A stretch of DNA of 64,000 bases, taken from NCBI RefSeq assembly GCF_900089605.1, contig NZ_LT594324.1, positions 248,001-312,000 of the forward strand, given 5' to 3'. Source of the DNA: Micromonospora narathiwatensis (GTDB lineage Bacteria; Actinomycetota; Actinomycetes; Mycobacteriales; Micromonosporaceae). Position 1 is the stretch's first letter, and the number at the start of each line of letters is the position of its first letter. A program made the position numbers and the translations under genes. Of the stretch, positions 24,044-32,807 are shown piece by piece. The notes below the pieces were generated by a model. The model was not told where the DNA came from. It did no database searches and was given only the letters and a program-made list of their open reading frames with translations.

Positions 24044-25399
24044 GTGACCGAGGTGCGGAACCCGGCGACGGGGGAGGTGCTGGGGGAGGTTCCCGGCACG
24101 TCAGTCGCGGAGGTGGATGCGGCGATCGGGCGGGCGGCGGGGGCGTACGAGCGGTGGCGGAAGGTGGCGCCGGGGGAGCGGGCGCGGGTGTTGCGGCGGT
24201 TCGCGGCGGAGGTCGACGCGCACCTTGAGGAGTTGGCGTCGCTGGAGGTCCGCAACGCGGGGCACACCATCGGCAACGCGCGGTGGGAGGCGGGCAACGT
24301 CCGGGACGTCCTGGACTACTACGCGGGCGCGCCGGAGCGGCTGACCGGGCGGCAGATCCCGGTGCCCGGCGGGCTCGACGTCACCTTCCACGAGCCGCTC
24401 GGCGTGGTCGGCGTGATCGTGCCGTGGAACTTCCCGATGCCCATCGCCGGCTGGGGCTTCGCGCCCGCCCTGGCGGCCGGCAACACCGTCGTGCTGAAGC
24501 CGGCCGAGCTGACCCCGCTCACCGCGCTGCGCCTGGCCGAGCTGGCCCTGGCTGCCGGGCTCCCGGAGGGTGTGTTCACGGTCCTGCCGGGACAGGGAAG
24601 TGTGGTGGGGGAACGGTTCGTCACCCACCCGGCGGTGCGCAAGGTCTGCTTCACCGGCTCCACCGAGGTCGGCACCCGGATCATGGCGGGCTGCGCGGCC
24701 CAGGTGAAGCGGGTGACGCTGGAACTGGGCGGCAAGTCGGCGAACCTGGTCTTCGCCGACGCCGACCTGGAGAAGGCGGCGGCCACCGCGCCGTACGCGG
24801 TCTTCGACAACGCCGGCCAGGACTGCTGTGCCCGGTCCCGGATCCTGGTCCAGCGCCCGGTGTACGACCGCTTCCTGGAACTGCTCGAACCGGCGGTGCG
24901 CGCGTTCCGGGTCGAGGACCCGGCCGCCGAGACCGCCGAGATGGGCCCGCTGATCTCCGCCGGCCACCGGGATCGGGTCGCCGGGTACGTCGACGGGGCG
25001 AAGGTGGCCTTCACCGGCTCCCGCCCCGACGGCCCCGGCTTCTGGTACGCCCCGACGGTGCTGCTCGCCGACTCCCCGGCCGACCGGCACTGGCGTGAGG
25101 AGATCTTCGGCCCGGTGGTCTCGGTGCTCCCGTTCGACGACGAGGCGGACGCGATCCGGCTGGCCAACGACACCGAGTACGGCCTCTCCGGCTCCATCTG
25201 GACCCGGGACGTCGGCCGGGCGCTCCGGGTGGCTCGGGCGGTGGAGTCGGGCAACCTCAGCGTCAACTCGCACTCCTCGGTGCGCTACTGGACCCCGTTC
25301 GGCGGGATGAAGCGCTCCGGCCTCGGCCGGGAGCTGGGCCCGGACGCGCTGCACGCCTTCACCGACGTCAAGAACGTGTTCATCAGCACGGAGGAGTGA
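24044..25399 (+). CDS. NAD(P)-dependent aldehyde dehydrogenase (PuuC-like)
   Basis: The protein has 451 residues. The conserved steps of the family are VPWNFPMP (cofactor site), FTGSTEVG, VTLELGGKSANLV (general-base Glu) and GQDCCARSR (catalytic Cys). The C-terminal PFGGMKRSGLGRELG is standard. It oxidises an aldehyde to the acid in the cytosol. Next to a gamma-glutamyl-amine ligase, the likely substrate is a gamma-glutamyl-aminoaldehyde. Start GTG 24044 follows GGAGGGGAGGG. It is two bases from the following SDR gene, so they are co-transcribed. No FAD-dependent PuuB-type oxidase is encoded in the set. Confidence 0.95.
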   Translation: MTEVRNPATGEVLGEVPGTSVAEVDAAIGRAAGAYERWRKVAPGERARVLRRFAAEVDAHLEELASLEVRNAGHTIGNARWEAGNVRDVLDYYAGAPERLTGRQIPVPGGLDVTFHEPLGVVGVIVPWNFPMPIAGWGFAPALAAGNTVVLKPAELTPLTALRLAELALAAGLPEGVFTVLPGQGSVVGERFVTHPAVRKVCFTGSTEVGTRIMAGCAAQVKRVTLELGGKSANLVFADADLEKAAATAPYAVFDNAGQDCCARSRILVQRPVYDRFLELLEPAVRAFRVEDPAAETAEMGPLISAGHRDRVAGYVDGAKVAFTGSRPDGPGFWYAPTVLLADSPADRHWREEIFGPVVSVLPFDDEADAIRLANDTEYGLSGSIWTRDVGRALRVARAVESGNLSVNSHSSVRYWTPFGGMKRSGLGRELGPDALHAFTDVKNVFISTEE

Positions 25400-25400
25400 G

Positions 25401-26168
25401 ATGCAGGGTCGACTGACGGACCGGGTCGCGGTGGTGACCGGGGCGGGCAGCGGGATCGGGCTGGCCACCGTACGGCGGTTCGCCGCCGAGGGGGCCCGGG
25501 TGGTCTGCGTCGACATCGACGCCGAGGCGGGCGGGCGGGCCGCCGACGAGGTGGGTGGCGAGTTCGTCGCCTGCGACGTGGCCGACGAGGCGTCGGTCCG
25601 GGACCTCTTCGACGGGGTGGCCGAGCGGCACGGCCGGGTCGACGTGGCGTTCAACAACGCCGGCATCTCCCCGCCGGACGACGACTCCATCCTGGACACC
25701 GGGCTGGACGCCTGGGAGCGGGTGCTGCGGGTCAACACCACCAGCGTCTACCTGTGCTGCAAGTACGCCATCCCGCACATGCGTCGGCAGGGCAAGGGCT
25801 CGATCATCAACACCGCCTCGTTCGTCGCGCTGATGGGGGCGGCGACCTCGCAGATCGCGTACACCGCGAGCAAGGGCGGGGTACTGGCGATGACCCGGGA
25901 GCTGGGTGTGCAGTTCGCCCGCGAGGGCATCCGGGTCAACGCGCTCTGCCCGGGCCCGGTCGCCACCCCGCTGCTGCTGGAGCTGTTCGCCAAGGACCCG
26001 GAGCGGGCCGCCCGCCGTCTCGTCCACGTGCCGATGGGCCGGTTCGGCGATCCGGCGGAGATCGCCGCCGCGGTGGCCTTCCTGGCCAGCGACGACGCGT
26101 CGTTCATGACCGCCGCGCAGTTCGTCGTGGACGGCGGGATCACCGGTGCCTACGTGACACCCCTGTGA
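25401..26168 (+). CDS. Short-chain dehydrogenase/reductase
   Basis: The protein has 255 residues, the classical SDR length. The cofactor loop is TGAGSGIGLA (residues ~13-22), the structural motif NNAG is at ~89, and the catalytic Tyr/Lys pair is in YTASKGG (~155). CVDIDAE after beta-2 suggests NAD preference. ATG 25401 follows the aldehyde dehydrogenase stop by one base. In this context it may oxidise the alcohol of a gamma-glutamylated amino alcohol, which would favour an ethanolamine-type substrate over putrescine. The stop lies inside a 60-bp repeat that runs to the next gene's start. Confidence 0.93.
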   Translation: MQGRLTDRVAVVTGAGSGIGLATVRRFAAEGARVVCVDIDAEAGGRAADEVGGEFVACDVADEASVRDLFDGVAERHGRVDVAFNNAGISPPDDDSILDTGLDAWERVLRVNTTSVYLCCKYAIPHMRRQGKGSIINTASFVALMGAATSQIAYTASKGGVLAMTRELGVQFAREGIRVNALCPGPVATPLLLELFAKDPERAARRLVHVPMGRFGDPAEIAAAVAFLASDDASFMTAAQFVVDGGITGAYVTPL

Positions 26169-26224
26169 GCGCGAGGAGTGAGCCGGGGTTGCGAGCCCCG
26201 CGGTCGCGAACGGAAGACGGCCCT
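26165..26224 (+). repeat. Copy C of the 59/60-bp junction repeat
   Basis: The sequence begins GTGAGCGCGAGGAGTGAGCC and continues with GCGAGCCCCGCGGTCGCGAAC. It closely matches, in the opposite orientation, the tandem units at 37145-37262. Its first TGA is the stop of the SDR gene, and the next GTGAG after it (26225) is the start of the amidotransferase gene. Confidence 0.8.
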
Positions 26225-26947
26225 GTGAGTCGGCCGCTGATCGGGGTCACCGCGTACGTCGAGCCGGCCGACTGGGCGGTGTGGCGGGACGTCCCGGCGG
26301 CGCTGGTGCCACAGGCGTACGTCCGGGCGGTGACCGCCGCCGGCGGCCGGGCCGTGGTGCTGCCCCCGGACGACACGGACGCGGACGTGCTGCGGGTCCT
26401 CGACGGGTTGCTGCTGGCCGGCGGCGCGGACGTCGGCCCGGAGCGGTACGCCCAGCCGCCCGACCCGCGCACCGAGAGCCGGCCGGACCGGGACGCCGGT
26501 GAGCTGGCCCTGCTGACCGCCGCGCTCGCCGTCGACCTGCCGGTGCTCGGCGTGTGCCGAGGGATGCAGCTCCTCGCGGTCGCGCACGGCGGCGCGCTGC
26601 ACCAGCACCTGCCGGACGTGGTCGGCCACGACGGGCACCGGCCGGCCCCGGGGGTGTACGGCGCCCACCCGGTCCGGTTCACCCCGGGCAGCCTGGCCGG
26701 GACCGTGCTGGCCGGGGTGGACCGGGTCAACTCGTACCACCATCAGGGGGTGGCCGACCCGGGGAGCCTGACCGCCACCGGCTGGGCCGACGACGGCGTG
26801 GTGGAGGCGGTCGAGGACCCGGGGCGCCGTTTCCTGCTCGGGGTGCAGTGGCATCCGGAGAACGACCCGGATCCCCGTCCGATCACGGCACTGGTCCGGG
26901 CCGCCGGCCGGTCGACTCGCCCCCGGCCGCCGGTTGGATCAGGATGA
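26225..26947 (+). CDS. Class-I glutamine amidotransferase-like hydrolase (peptidase C26, PuuD-like)
   Basis: The protein has 240 residues. The nucleophile Cys is in VLGVCRGMQLLAVAHGG and the catalytic His/Glu pair in GVQWHPEND. LLLAGGADVGPERY is the oxyanion segment typical of C26 peptidases. PuuD-type members hydrolyse gamma-glutamyl-GABA, which would complete the gamma-glutamylation pathway here by releasing glutamate and the amino acid. Start GTG 26225 lies at the end of the junction repeat; GGAAG ten bases upstream may serve as ribosome site. The gene ends the operon-like run 22559-26947. Confidence 0.92.
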   Translation: MSRPLIGVTAYVEPADWAVWRDVPAALVPQAYVRAVTAAGGRAVVLPPDDTDADVLRVLDGLLLAGGADVGPERYAQPPDPRTESRPDRDAGELALLTAALAVDLPVLGVCRGMQLLAVAHGGALHQHLPDVVGHDGHRPAPGVYGAHPVRFTPGSLAGTVLAGVDRVNSYHHQGVADPGSLTATGWADDGVVEAVEDPGRRFLLGVQWHPENDPDPRPITALVRAAGRSTRPRPPVGSG

Positions 26948-27016
26948 GGCGTAGGTGATCAGCGTCCATCGTCGGGCCTGCGTTACGTCGCTCCCCCGTC
27001 CGGGTAGTAGGCCGGG

Positions 27017-30000
27017 ATGGCCGGCGGCGTCCCGTCGACCGTCGTGGACATGGCCGGAGCGGGAGGCTGCATGGGCTCGGCCCAGGGGGGCGAGGGGGAC
27101 GGCCACCCGTCCTCGGGGACCGGTGCGGCGGCGCTGCCACCGCTGCTGGCCGCGGCGTTCGCGGCCGGCGGTGAGATGGGGGAGCGGCTGGGCGGCTTCG
27201 ACTGGTCCGGCACCCCGCTGGGCACCCCGGACACCTGGCCGCCCGCCCTCTGCCACGCGGTGAGCACGATGCTCTCGTCCCGGGCCCAGATCGTGATGTT
27301 CTGGGGCGAGGATCATCACGCCTTCTACAACGACGCCTACCGGCCGACCATCGGCGACAAGCATCCGGCGGTGCTCGGGCAGCCGGCCCGCGAGTACTGG
27401 CGGGAGACCTGGGAGGTGCTCGGGCCGCTCCTCGACGGGGTCCGCCGCAGCGGCGAGCCGTACCGTGGCGAGAATCACCCGTTCCTGCTCAACCGGCACG
27501 GCTTCCTGGAGGACGTCTACTTCGACGTCTCGTACGACCCGATCCGCGAGGCCGACGGCAGCGTCAACGGCGTCATCTGCTTCGTCAACGAGACCACCGG
27601 CCGGGTGCTCGGCGAACGCCGGTTGAGCGCCCTGGCCGAGCTGGGCAACGAGCTGGCCGACGTGCGGAGCGTACGGGAGCTGGGCCGGGCCGCCGCCCGG
27701 GTGCTCGACGCGCACCGGGCGGACGTGCCGTTCAGCGCCGTCTGGCTGTACGACGAGGACGACACCCCCGCCCTGGCCGGCTGGACCGGGGCGGATCCGG
27801 GCGCGCTCGCGGGTGGGCCGCCGCCGCCCGGCGCGGGGGAGAGCGTGGCGCATCCGCGCTGGGTGTCCGTCGCCGACCTGCTCGGCGAGGTGCCGCCGAA
27901 CGCCGCCGAGCGCGCCCTGGTACTGCCGTTGACGGCCCCCAACGAGCCGGCCGGCGTGCTGCTGCTCGGGATCGCCCGCCGGCTCGCCCTGACCGACGAC
28001 TACCGCGACTTCCTCGACCTCGTCGCGGCCCAGATCTCCCGGGCGGTCGGCAAGCAGCGGGCGTACGAGCAGGAGCGCGCCCGGGCCGCCGAGCTGGCCG
28101 CGCTGGACCGGGCCAAGACCAACTTCTTCGCCAACGTCAGCCACGAGTTCCGTACCCCGCTCACCCTGATCCTCGGTCCGCTGGAGGACCTGCTCGCCGA
28201 CCCGGGGCTGCCGCCGGCGTACGCCGAGCGGCTGGCCGTGCCGCACCGCAACGCGCTGCGGCTGCTCAAGCTGGTCAACACCGTGCTCGACTTCTCCCAG
28301 CTGGAGTCCGGCCGGCTCACCGCCCGCTACCAGGCCACCGATCTGGCCGACTACACCTCCCGGCTGGCCAGCACCTTCCGCTCGGTCGCCGAGCGGGCCG
28401 GGTTGCGGCTGGTGGTCGACTGCCCGCCGCTGCCCGCGCCGGTCCACGTCGACCCGGACATGTGGGAGAAGATCGTCCTGAACCTGGTGTCGAACGCGGT
28501 CAAGTTCACCTTCGGCGGCGAGATCCGGGTCGAGCTCCGCCCCGGCGACGGCGTCGCCGTGCTGGCGGTGACCGACACCGGCGTCGGGATCCCGCCGGAG
28601 GAGCTGCCGCACGTCTTCGAGCGGTTCCACCGGGTGCCGGGCGTCCGCTCCCGCACCTACGAGGGCAGTGGCATCGGCCTGGCCCTGGTCCGCGAGCTGG
28701 TCGAGATGCACGGCGGCACGATCGAGGCGCGCAGCGTGGTCGACCGGGGCACCACCTTCGCGGTGGCGCTCCCGTTCGGGCACGGGCACCTGCCCGCCGA
28801 CCGGGTGACCGGCGCGGCGACGCCGCCGGGCGAGCCCGAGCAGGCCCACCTGTACGCCGCCGAGACGGCGCGCTGGACCGACGAGGTGATGCCGCCGGAC
28901 GTCCTGCCGGAGCCGGTCGGCGGACCGGCCGGGGCGGGCCGGATCCTGCTCGCCGACGACAACGCCGACCTGCGCGAGCACGTCAGCCGGCTGCTCGCCC
29001 CCGCGTACGAGGTGGTCGCGGTGCCGGACGGCGTGGCGGCGCTGCGGCTGGCCGTCGAGCGCCCGTTCGACCTGGTGCTGACCGACGTGATGATGCCCTG
29101 GCTGGACGGATTCGGGCTGGTCACCGCCCTGCGGGCGAACCCGGCCACCCGGCACGTGCCGATCGTGCTGCTCTCCGCCCGGGCCGGCTCGGCGGAGGAG
29201 GTCGCCGGGCTCTCCGTCGGTGCCGACGACTACCTGACGAAGCCCTTCTCCAGCCAGGAGCTGATCGCCCGGGTCCGGGCCAACGTCGAGCTGGGGCAAC
29301 TGCGCGGGCAGACCATCCGCCGGCTGCGGGCCCTCGCCGACGCGGCCGTGGCGATCAACACGGCCCGTTCCACGGCCGAGGTGGTGCGGGCCGCCGCCCG
29401 GCACGCGCTCAGCCTCGTCGAGGCGGCCCGGGTGGTGGTCACCGCCACCGGCGCCCGCCACGAGGCGGACGGCGGCGGCACGGCGTTCGCCGAACCGTCG
29501 GCGGTGCTGGCGCTGACCGGCACCACCGGCGAGCAGCTCGGCGAGCTGCGGGTCTGGTACCGCGAGGGCGGCGGCACCGAGCAGGCGGCGCTGACCGAGC
29601 TGGCCCGGCTGGTCGGCGTACGGCTGGAGAACGCCCAGCTCTACGAGGCCGAGCACCGCATCGCCACCACCCTCCAGCACAGCCTGCTGCCGCGTACGCT
29701 GCCGCAACTGCCCGGCGCGGTGGTGGCCAGCCGTTACCTGCCCGGCAGCGCCGACGTCGAGGTCGGTGGCGACTGGTACGACGTGATCGGCACCCGCGAC
29801 GACGAGCTGGTGCTGGTCATCGGCGACGTGGTCGGCAAGGGGGTCCGGGCGGCCGCCGCGATGGGCCAGCTCCGCAACGCGCTGCGGGCGTACGTGTTGG
29901 AGGGCTTCGACCCGGGCCAGGCGCTGACCCGGCTCAACCACCTGGTCGGCTCCACCGAGGGCGGTTCCTTCGCCACGGTGGTCTGCCTCCGGTTCGCGCC

Positions 30001-30730
30001 CCGCACCGGCCGGCTGTGGTACGCCAGCGCGGGTCATCCCTCGCCGTTGCTGATCCGCGGTGACGACGTGTCGTTCCTGCACGACCGGGCGCTCGGACCG
30101 CCGATCGGGGCGATCCCGCAGACCCGGTACCGGACCGTCGAGGGCGAGCTGGCTCCCGGCGCCCGGCTGCTGCTCTACACCGACGGGCTGATCGAGGACC
30201 GGCGACTCGGCATCGACGCCGGGCTCGGCCAGCTCCGGTTGGACGCCACCGCCCCGGGCGGGCACGTGGCAGACCTGGTGGACGCGGTGGTCGAGCGGGT
30301 CGTCGAGCGTACCCGGCACGACGACGTGGCGGTGCTCGCGCTGGAGGCGGCCGAGGTGAACCGGTTCGCGCTGCGGCTGCCCGCCGACCCGACCCGGCTC
30401 GGCGTGCTGCGCAAACGGCTGGAGGACTTCCTGGTCGCCCACCGCGTCGGCGAGCACGACCGGTTCGACCTGACCGTGGCGATCTCCGAGGCGGCGGCGA
30501 ACGCCATCGAGCACCCGGTCGAACCGATCGAGCCGGTGATCGACGTGGGGGTGACGATCGAGGGCGGCACCGTGACCGCCACGGTCCGGGACAGCGGCCG
30601 GTGGCGGGAGTCCACCGGATCGGGTTTCCGCGGTCGCGGGTTGGGGCTGATCAGGGCGCTCGGCGAGCTGACCGTGACCCGTACCGACGAGGGCACCGAG
30701 GTGGCGCTGCGCCGCCGGTTGGCGGGCTGA
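27017..30730 (+). CDS. Hybrid sensor kinase - response regulator - SpoIIE phosphatase - RsbW-like ATPase fusion
   Basis: The protein has 1237 residues. Order: PAS-like region (~50-195), GAF-like region (~200-345), HisKA with SHEFRTPL and phospho-acceptor His376, HATPase (NLVSNAVKFTF, DTGVGIPPEE, GSGIGLALV; to ~590), receiver domain with D690 in LTDVMMPW, second GAF-like segment (~770-870), PP2C/SpoIIE phosphatase with GGDWYDV (D919) and GDVVGKG, and a C-terminal RsbW-like ATPase (EAAANAIEH, GRGLGLI). Sensing, phosphorelay and partner-switching are thus in one cytosolic chain. A STAS protein lies convergently just downstream. The start is uncertain: ATG 27017 is used; GTG 27044, ATG 27050 and ATG 27071 are alternatives before the first domain. 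Confidence 0.92.
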   Translation: MAGGVPSTVVDMAGAGGCMGSAQGGEGDGHPSSGTGAAALPPLLAAAFAAGGEMGERLGGFDWSGTPLGTPDTWPPALCHAVSTMLSSRAQIVMFWGEDHHAFYNDAYRPTIGDKHPAVLGQPAREYWRETWEVLGPLLDGVRRSGEPYRGENHPFLLNRHGFLEDVYFDVSYDPIREADGSVNGVICFVNETTGRVLGERRLSALAELGNELADVRSVRELGRAAARVLDAHRADVPFSAVWLYDEDDTPALAGWTGADPGALAGGPPPPGAGESVAHPRWVSVADLLGEVPPNAAERALVLPLTAPNEPAGVLLLGIARRLALTDDYRDFLDLVAAQISRAVGKQRAYEQERARAAELAALDRAKTNFFANVSHEFRTPLTLILGPLEDLLADPGLPPAYAERLAVPHRNALRLLKLVNTVLDFSQLESGRLTARYQATDLADYTSRLASTFRSVAERAGLRLVVDCPPLPAPVHVDPDMWEKIVLNLVSNAVKFTFGGEIRVELRPGDGVAVLAVTDTGVGIPPEELPHVFERFHRVPGVRSRTYEGSGIGLALVRELVEMHGGTIEARSVVDRGTTFAVALPFGHGHLPADRVTGAATPPGEPEQAHLYAAETARWTDEVMPPDVLPEPVGGPAGAGRILLADDNADLREHVSRLLAPAYEVVAVPDGVAALRLAVERPFDLVLTDVMMPWLDGFGLVTALRANPATRHVPIVLLSARAGSAEEVAGLSVGADDYLTKPFSSQELIARVRANVELGQLRGQTIRRLRALADAAVAINTARSTAEVVRAAARHALSLVEAARVVVTATGARHEADGGGTAFAEPSAVLALTGTTGEQLGELRVWYREGGGTEQAALTELARLVGVRLENAQLYEAEHRIATTLQHSLLPRTLPQLPGAVVASRYLPGSADVEVGGDWYDVIGTRDDELVLVIGDVVGKGVRAAAAMGQLRNALRAYVLEGFDPGQALTRLNHLVGSTEGGSFATVVCLRFAPRTGRLWYASAGHPSPLLIRGDDVSFLHDRALGPPIGAIPQTRYRTVEGELAPGARLLLYTDGLIEDRRLGIDAGLGQLRLDATAPGGHVADLVDAVVERVVERTRHDDVAVLALEAAEVNRFALRLPADPTRLGVLRKRLEDFLVAHRVGEHDRFDLTVAISEAAANAIEHPVEPIEPVIDVGVTIEGGTVTATVRDSGRWRESTGSGFRGRGLGLIRALGELTVTRTDEGTEVALRRRLAG

Positions 30731-30731
30731 C

Positions 30732-30753
30732 CGGGCCCGGCCGGTCGGGCCCG
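30732..30753. terminator. Bidirectional hairpin between fusion kinase and STAS genes
   Basis: CGGGCCC (30732-30738) pairs with GGGCCCG (30747-30753) in the 34-bp gap between the two convergent stops. Confidence 0.65.
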
Positions 30754-30764
30754 TGCGGCCTCGG

Positions 30765-31079
30765 TCAGTCGGGCTGGAGCCAGTCCTGCTCGCCGAGTCC
30801 GGAGATGTCCAGCACCCGGCGTACCTGCCGGGACGGCAGCACGGAGAGCGCCCCGGGGAACCGCTGGGCCAGCCGGGCCACCGCGTGGATGGCGGCCGAG
30901 TCGAAGAAGGTGACCGCCCGCAGGTCGAGCGTGACGTGACGGGCCGGCTCGCGGAGCGCGGCCTGGTACATGGCGTCGGCGGTCGCCATGTCGACCTCGC
31001 CGGTCACCACCACCCGGAGCTGATCACCGTCGACCTCCGCGACCGCGGAGAAGACGGGTGGTGCGGCCCCTTGATCCAC
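30765..31079 (-). CDS. STAS-domain protein (anti-sigma factor antagonist type)
   Basis: The protein has 104 residues, a single STAS domain. VVVTGEVDMATADAM is the N-terminal strand-helix and HVTLDLRAVTFFDSAAIHAV holds the DSxxI core, whose Ser is the phosphorylation site in SpoIIAA/RsbV relatives. Start GTG 31079 is chosen because the domain begins ~10 residues later; the longer frame is unconserved. It converges on the kinase/phosphatase fusion, whose SpoIIE and RsbW-like domains are exactly the enzymes that would dephosphorylate and phosphorylate such a protein. No sigma factor gene is nearby. Confidence 0.85.
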   Translation of the reverse strand: MDQGAAPPVFSAVAEVDGDQLRVVVTGEVDMATADAMYQAALREPARHVTLDLRAVTFFDSAAIHAVARLAQRFPGALSVLPSRQVRRVLDISGLGEQDWLQPD

Positions 31080-31161
31080 GGAGCAACAATGGCACAGCCC
31101 TTGCCGCCCGGCAACAAGCCGCACGCGTGGGCCGTGGCGGGGTCGCCCAGGCGGGCGGCGA

Positions 31162-31167
31162 TAGGCT
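31162..31167 (+). promoter_or_regulatory. -10 element (TAGGCT) for leaderless map
   Basis: TAGGCT ends six bases before ATG 31174. No ribosome-binding sequence is seen. Confidence 0.5.
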
Positions 31168-31173
31168 GTGGCC

Positions 31174-32031
31174 ATGACCGTCCGTGCGCCGCTGACCCCA
31201 GGCACGCTCTCCCCGTGGCGGGCGGTGCCCGCCCACATCCCGCGCCCCGAGTACGTGGGCAAGAAGCGTCCGCAGGAGTGGCGGGGCTCGCACGTGCAGA
31301 CCCCCGAGACCATCGAGAAGATGCGGGTCGCCGGCCGGCTCGCGGCCCAGGCCACCCAGCTCGCCGGTGAGCACTGCAAGCCGGGGGTGACCACCGACGA
31401 GATCGACAAGGTGGTCCACGAGTTCCTCTGCGACCACGGCGCGTACCCGTCGACGCTGGGCTACAAGGGCTTCCCGAAGTCCTGCTGCACCAGTCTCAAC
31501 GAGGTGATCTGCCACGGCATCCCGGACTCGACCGTGCTCCAGGACGGCGACATCATCAACGTCGACGTCACCGCGTACATCGGCGGGGTGCACGGCGACA
31601 CCGACGCCACGTTCTGCGTGGGCGAGGTGAGCGAGGAGGCCCGCCTGCTGGTCGAGCGGACCCACATGGCGATGATGCGCGGCATCAAGGCGGTCGCCCC
31701 GGGCCGGCAGATCAACGTGATCGGCCGGGTCATCGAGTCGTACGCCAAGCGGTTCGGCTACGGGGTGGTCCGGGACTTCACCGGCCACGGCATCGGCGAG
31801 TCCTTCCACAGTGGCCTCTACGTGCCGCACTACGACAGCCCGCGCCCGACCGACGTGATGGAGCCGGGCATGACGTTCACCATCGAGCCGATGATCACCC
31901 TCGGCACCTACCAGTACGACATGTGGGACGACGGCTGGACGGTGGTCACCAAGGACCGCCGGTGGACTGCCCAGTTCGAGCACACCGTCGTCGTGACCGA
32001 CGACGGCTACGAGATCCTGACCCTGCCGTGA
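31174..32031 (+). CDS. map: Methionine aminopeptidase, type I with N-terminal extension
   Basis: The protein has 285 residues. The metal ligands are in VDVTAYIGG (Asp), GDTDATF (Asp), [11 protein letters not shown] (His), TIEPMI (Glu) and QFEHTVVV (Glu). The ~40-residue N-terminal extension contains [12 protein letters not shown], a proline-rich linker found in actinobacterial type Ic MetAPs. It removes the initiator Met from new proteins in the cytosol. ATG 31174 is chosen because TAGGCT lies six bases upstream; GTG 31168 is in frame but overlaps the predicted transcript start. The stop overlaps the next gene by GTGA. This is probably not the ribosomal-operon map copy, which would sit next to adk/secY. 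Confidence 0.95.
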   Translation: MTVRAPLTPGTLSPWRAVPAHIPRPEYVGKKRPQEWRGSHVQTPETIEKMRVAGRLAAQATQLAGEHCKPGVTTDEIDKVVHEFLCDHGAYPSTLGYKGFPKSCCTSLNEVICHGIPDSTVLQDGDIINVDVTAYIGGVHGDTDATFCVGEVSEEARLLVERTHMAMMRGIKAVAPGRQINVIGRVIESYAKRFGYGVVRDFTGHGIGESFHSGLYVPHYDSPRPTDVMEPGMTFTIEPMITLGTYQYDMWDDGWTVVTKDRRWTAQFEHTVVVTDDGYEILTLP

Positions 32032-32741
32032 CCGACACCCCGGCCGCGCTGCGCGAGGCGCACCACGCGGACGTGTCCGGCGGCTGGCTGCGGCCGGCCG
32101 TGTTCGGCGCGATGGACGGCCTGGTCACCAACATCGCCCTGATCGCCGGTGTCGGCGGCGGCGGCGTCTCACCCCACAGCATCGTGCTGACCGGCGCCGC
32201 CGGGTTGGTCGCCGGCGCCATCTCCATGGGCCTGGGGGAGTACACCAGCGTCCGGTCGGCCAATGAGCAGGTGGCGGCGGAGGTGGCCAAGGAGCGGCGC
32301 GAGCTGGAACGGCACCCCGAGGCGGAGGCCCGCGAGCTGGCCGAGGCGTGGGTCCGCCGAGGGCTGCCCCGGGATCTGGCCATGCAGGTGGCCGACGCGG
32401 TCCGGGCCAACCCGGAAGAGGCGCTGCGCATGCACGTACGGGAGGAACTGGGCGTCGACCCCGACGACCAGCCGAGCCCGTGGGCGGCGGCGATCTCCTC
32501 GTTCCTCTGCTTCTCGGTCGGTGCGCTGGTTCCGCTGCTGACGTACCTGCTCGGCTTCACCAGCCTCTGGCTGGCGCTCGGCGTCGGCGGGGTGGGGCTC
32601 TTCGTGGCCGGCGCGATCGTGGCCCGGTTCACCTACCGCGCCTGGTGGTCCAGCGGCCTGCGGCAGCTCCTGCTCGGCGGCCTGGCCGCCGCCGCGACCT
32701 ACTTCATCGGCACCCTGATCGGCGTCTCCGGCATCGGCTGA
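32028..32741 (+). CDS. VIT1/CCC1-family metal transporter
   Basis: The protein has 237 residues. [26 protein letters not shown] is the first-helix motif with the conserved Asp, and [12 protein letters not shown] is the second-helix signature with its metal-path residues. A cytosolic, charged insertion (residues ~75-145, rich in Glu, Arg and His) corresponds to the metal-binding domain between helices 2 and 3. Helices 3-5 follow. Homologues move Fe2+ or Mn2+ out of the cytosol. Start GTG 32028 overlaps the map stop, so the genes are coupled; a metal-dependent MetAP followed by a metal exporter may be a metal-related pairing, but this is inference. Confidence 0.9.
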   Translation: MTDTPAALREAHHADVSGGWLRPAVFGAMDGLVTNIALIAGVGGGGVSPHSIVLTGAAGLVAGAISMGLGEYTSVRSANEQVAAEVAKERRELERHPEAEARELAEAWVRRGLPRDLAMQVADAVRANPEEALRMHVREELGVDPDDQPSPWAAAISSFLCFSVGALVPLLTYLLGFTSLWLALGVGGVGLFVAGAIVARFTYRAWWSSGLRQLLLGGLAAAATYFIGTLIGVSGIG

Positions 32742-32807
32742 CCGCCCCGCCCTGGGATTCGTGCCACATCGAGCGTGATCACCTGCGGGAGTGTGGGGTG
32801 GGCGGCG

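Noticed and set aside
31174..32031. map as the ribosomal-protein-operon copy
   Set aside because: No adk, secY or rpmJ/infA genes are adjacent, and the protein has the extended N-terminus of the second actinobacterial MetAP.
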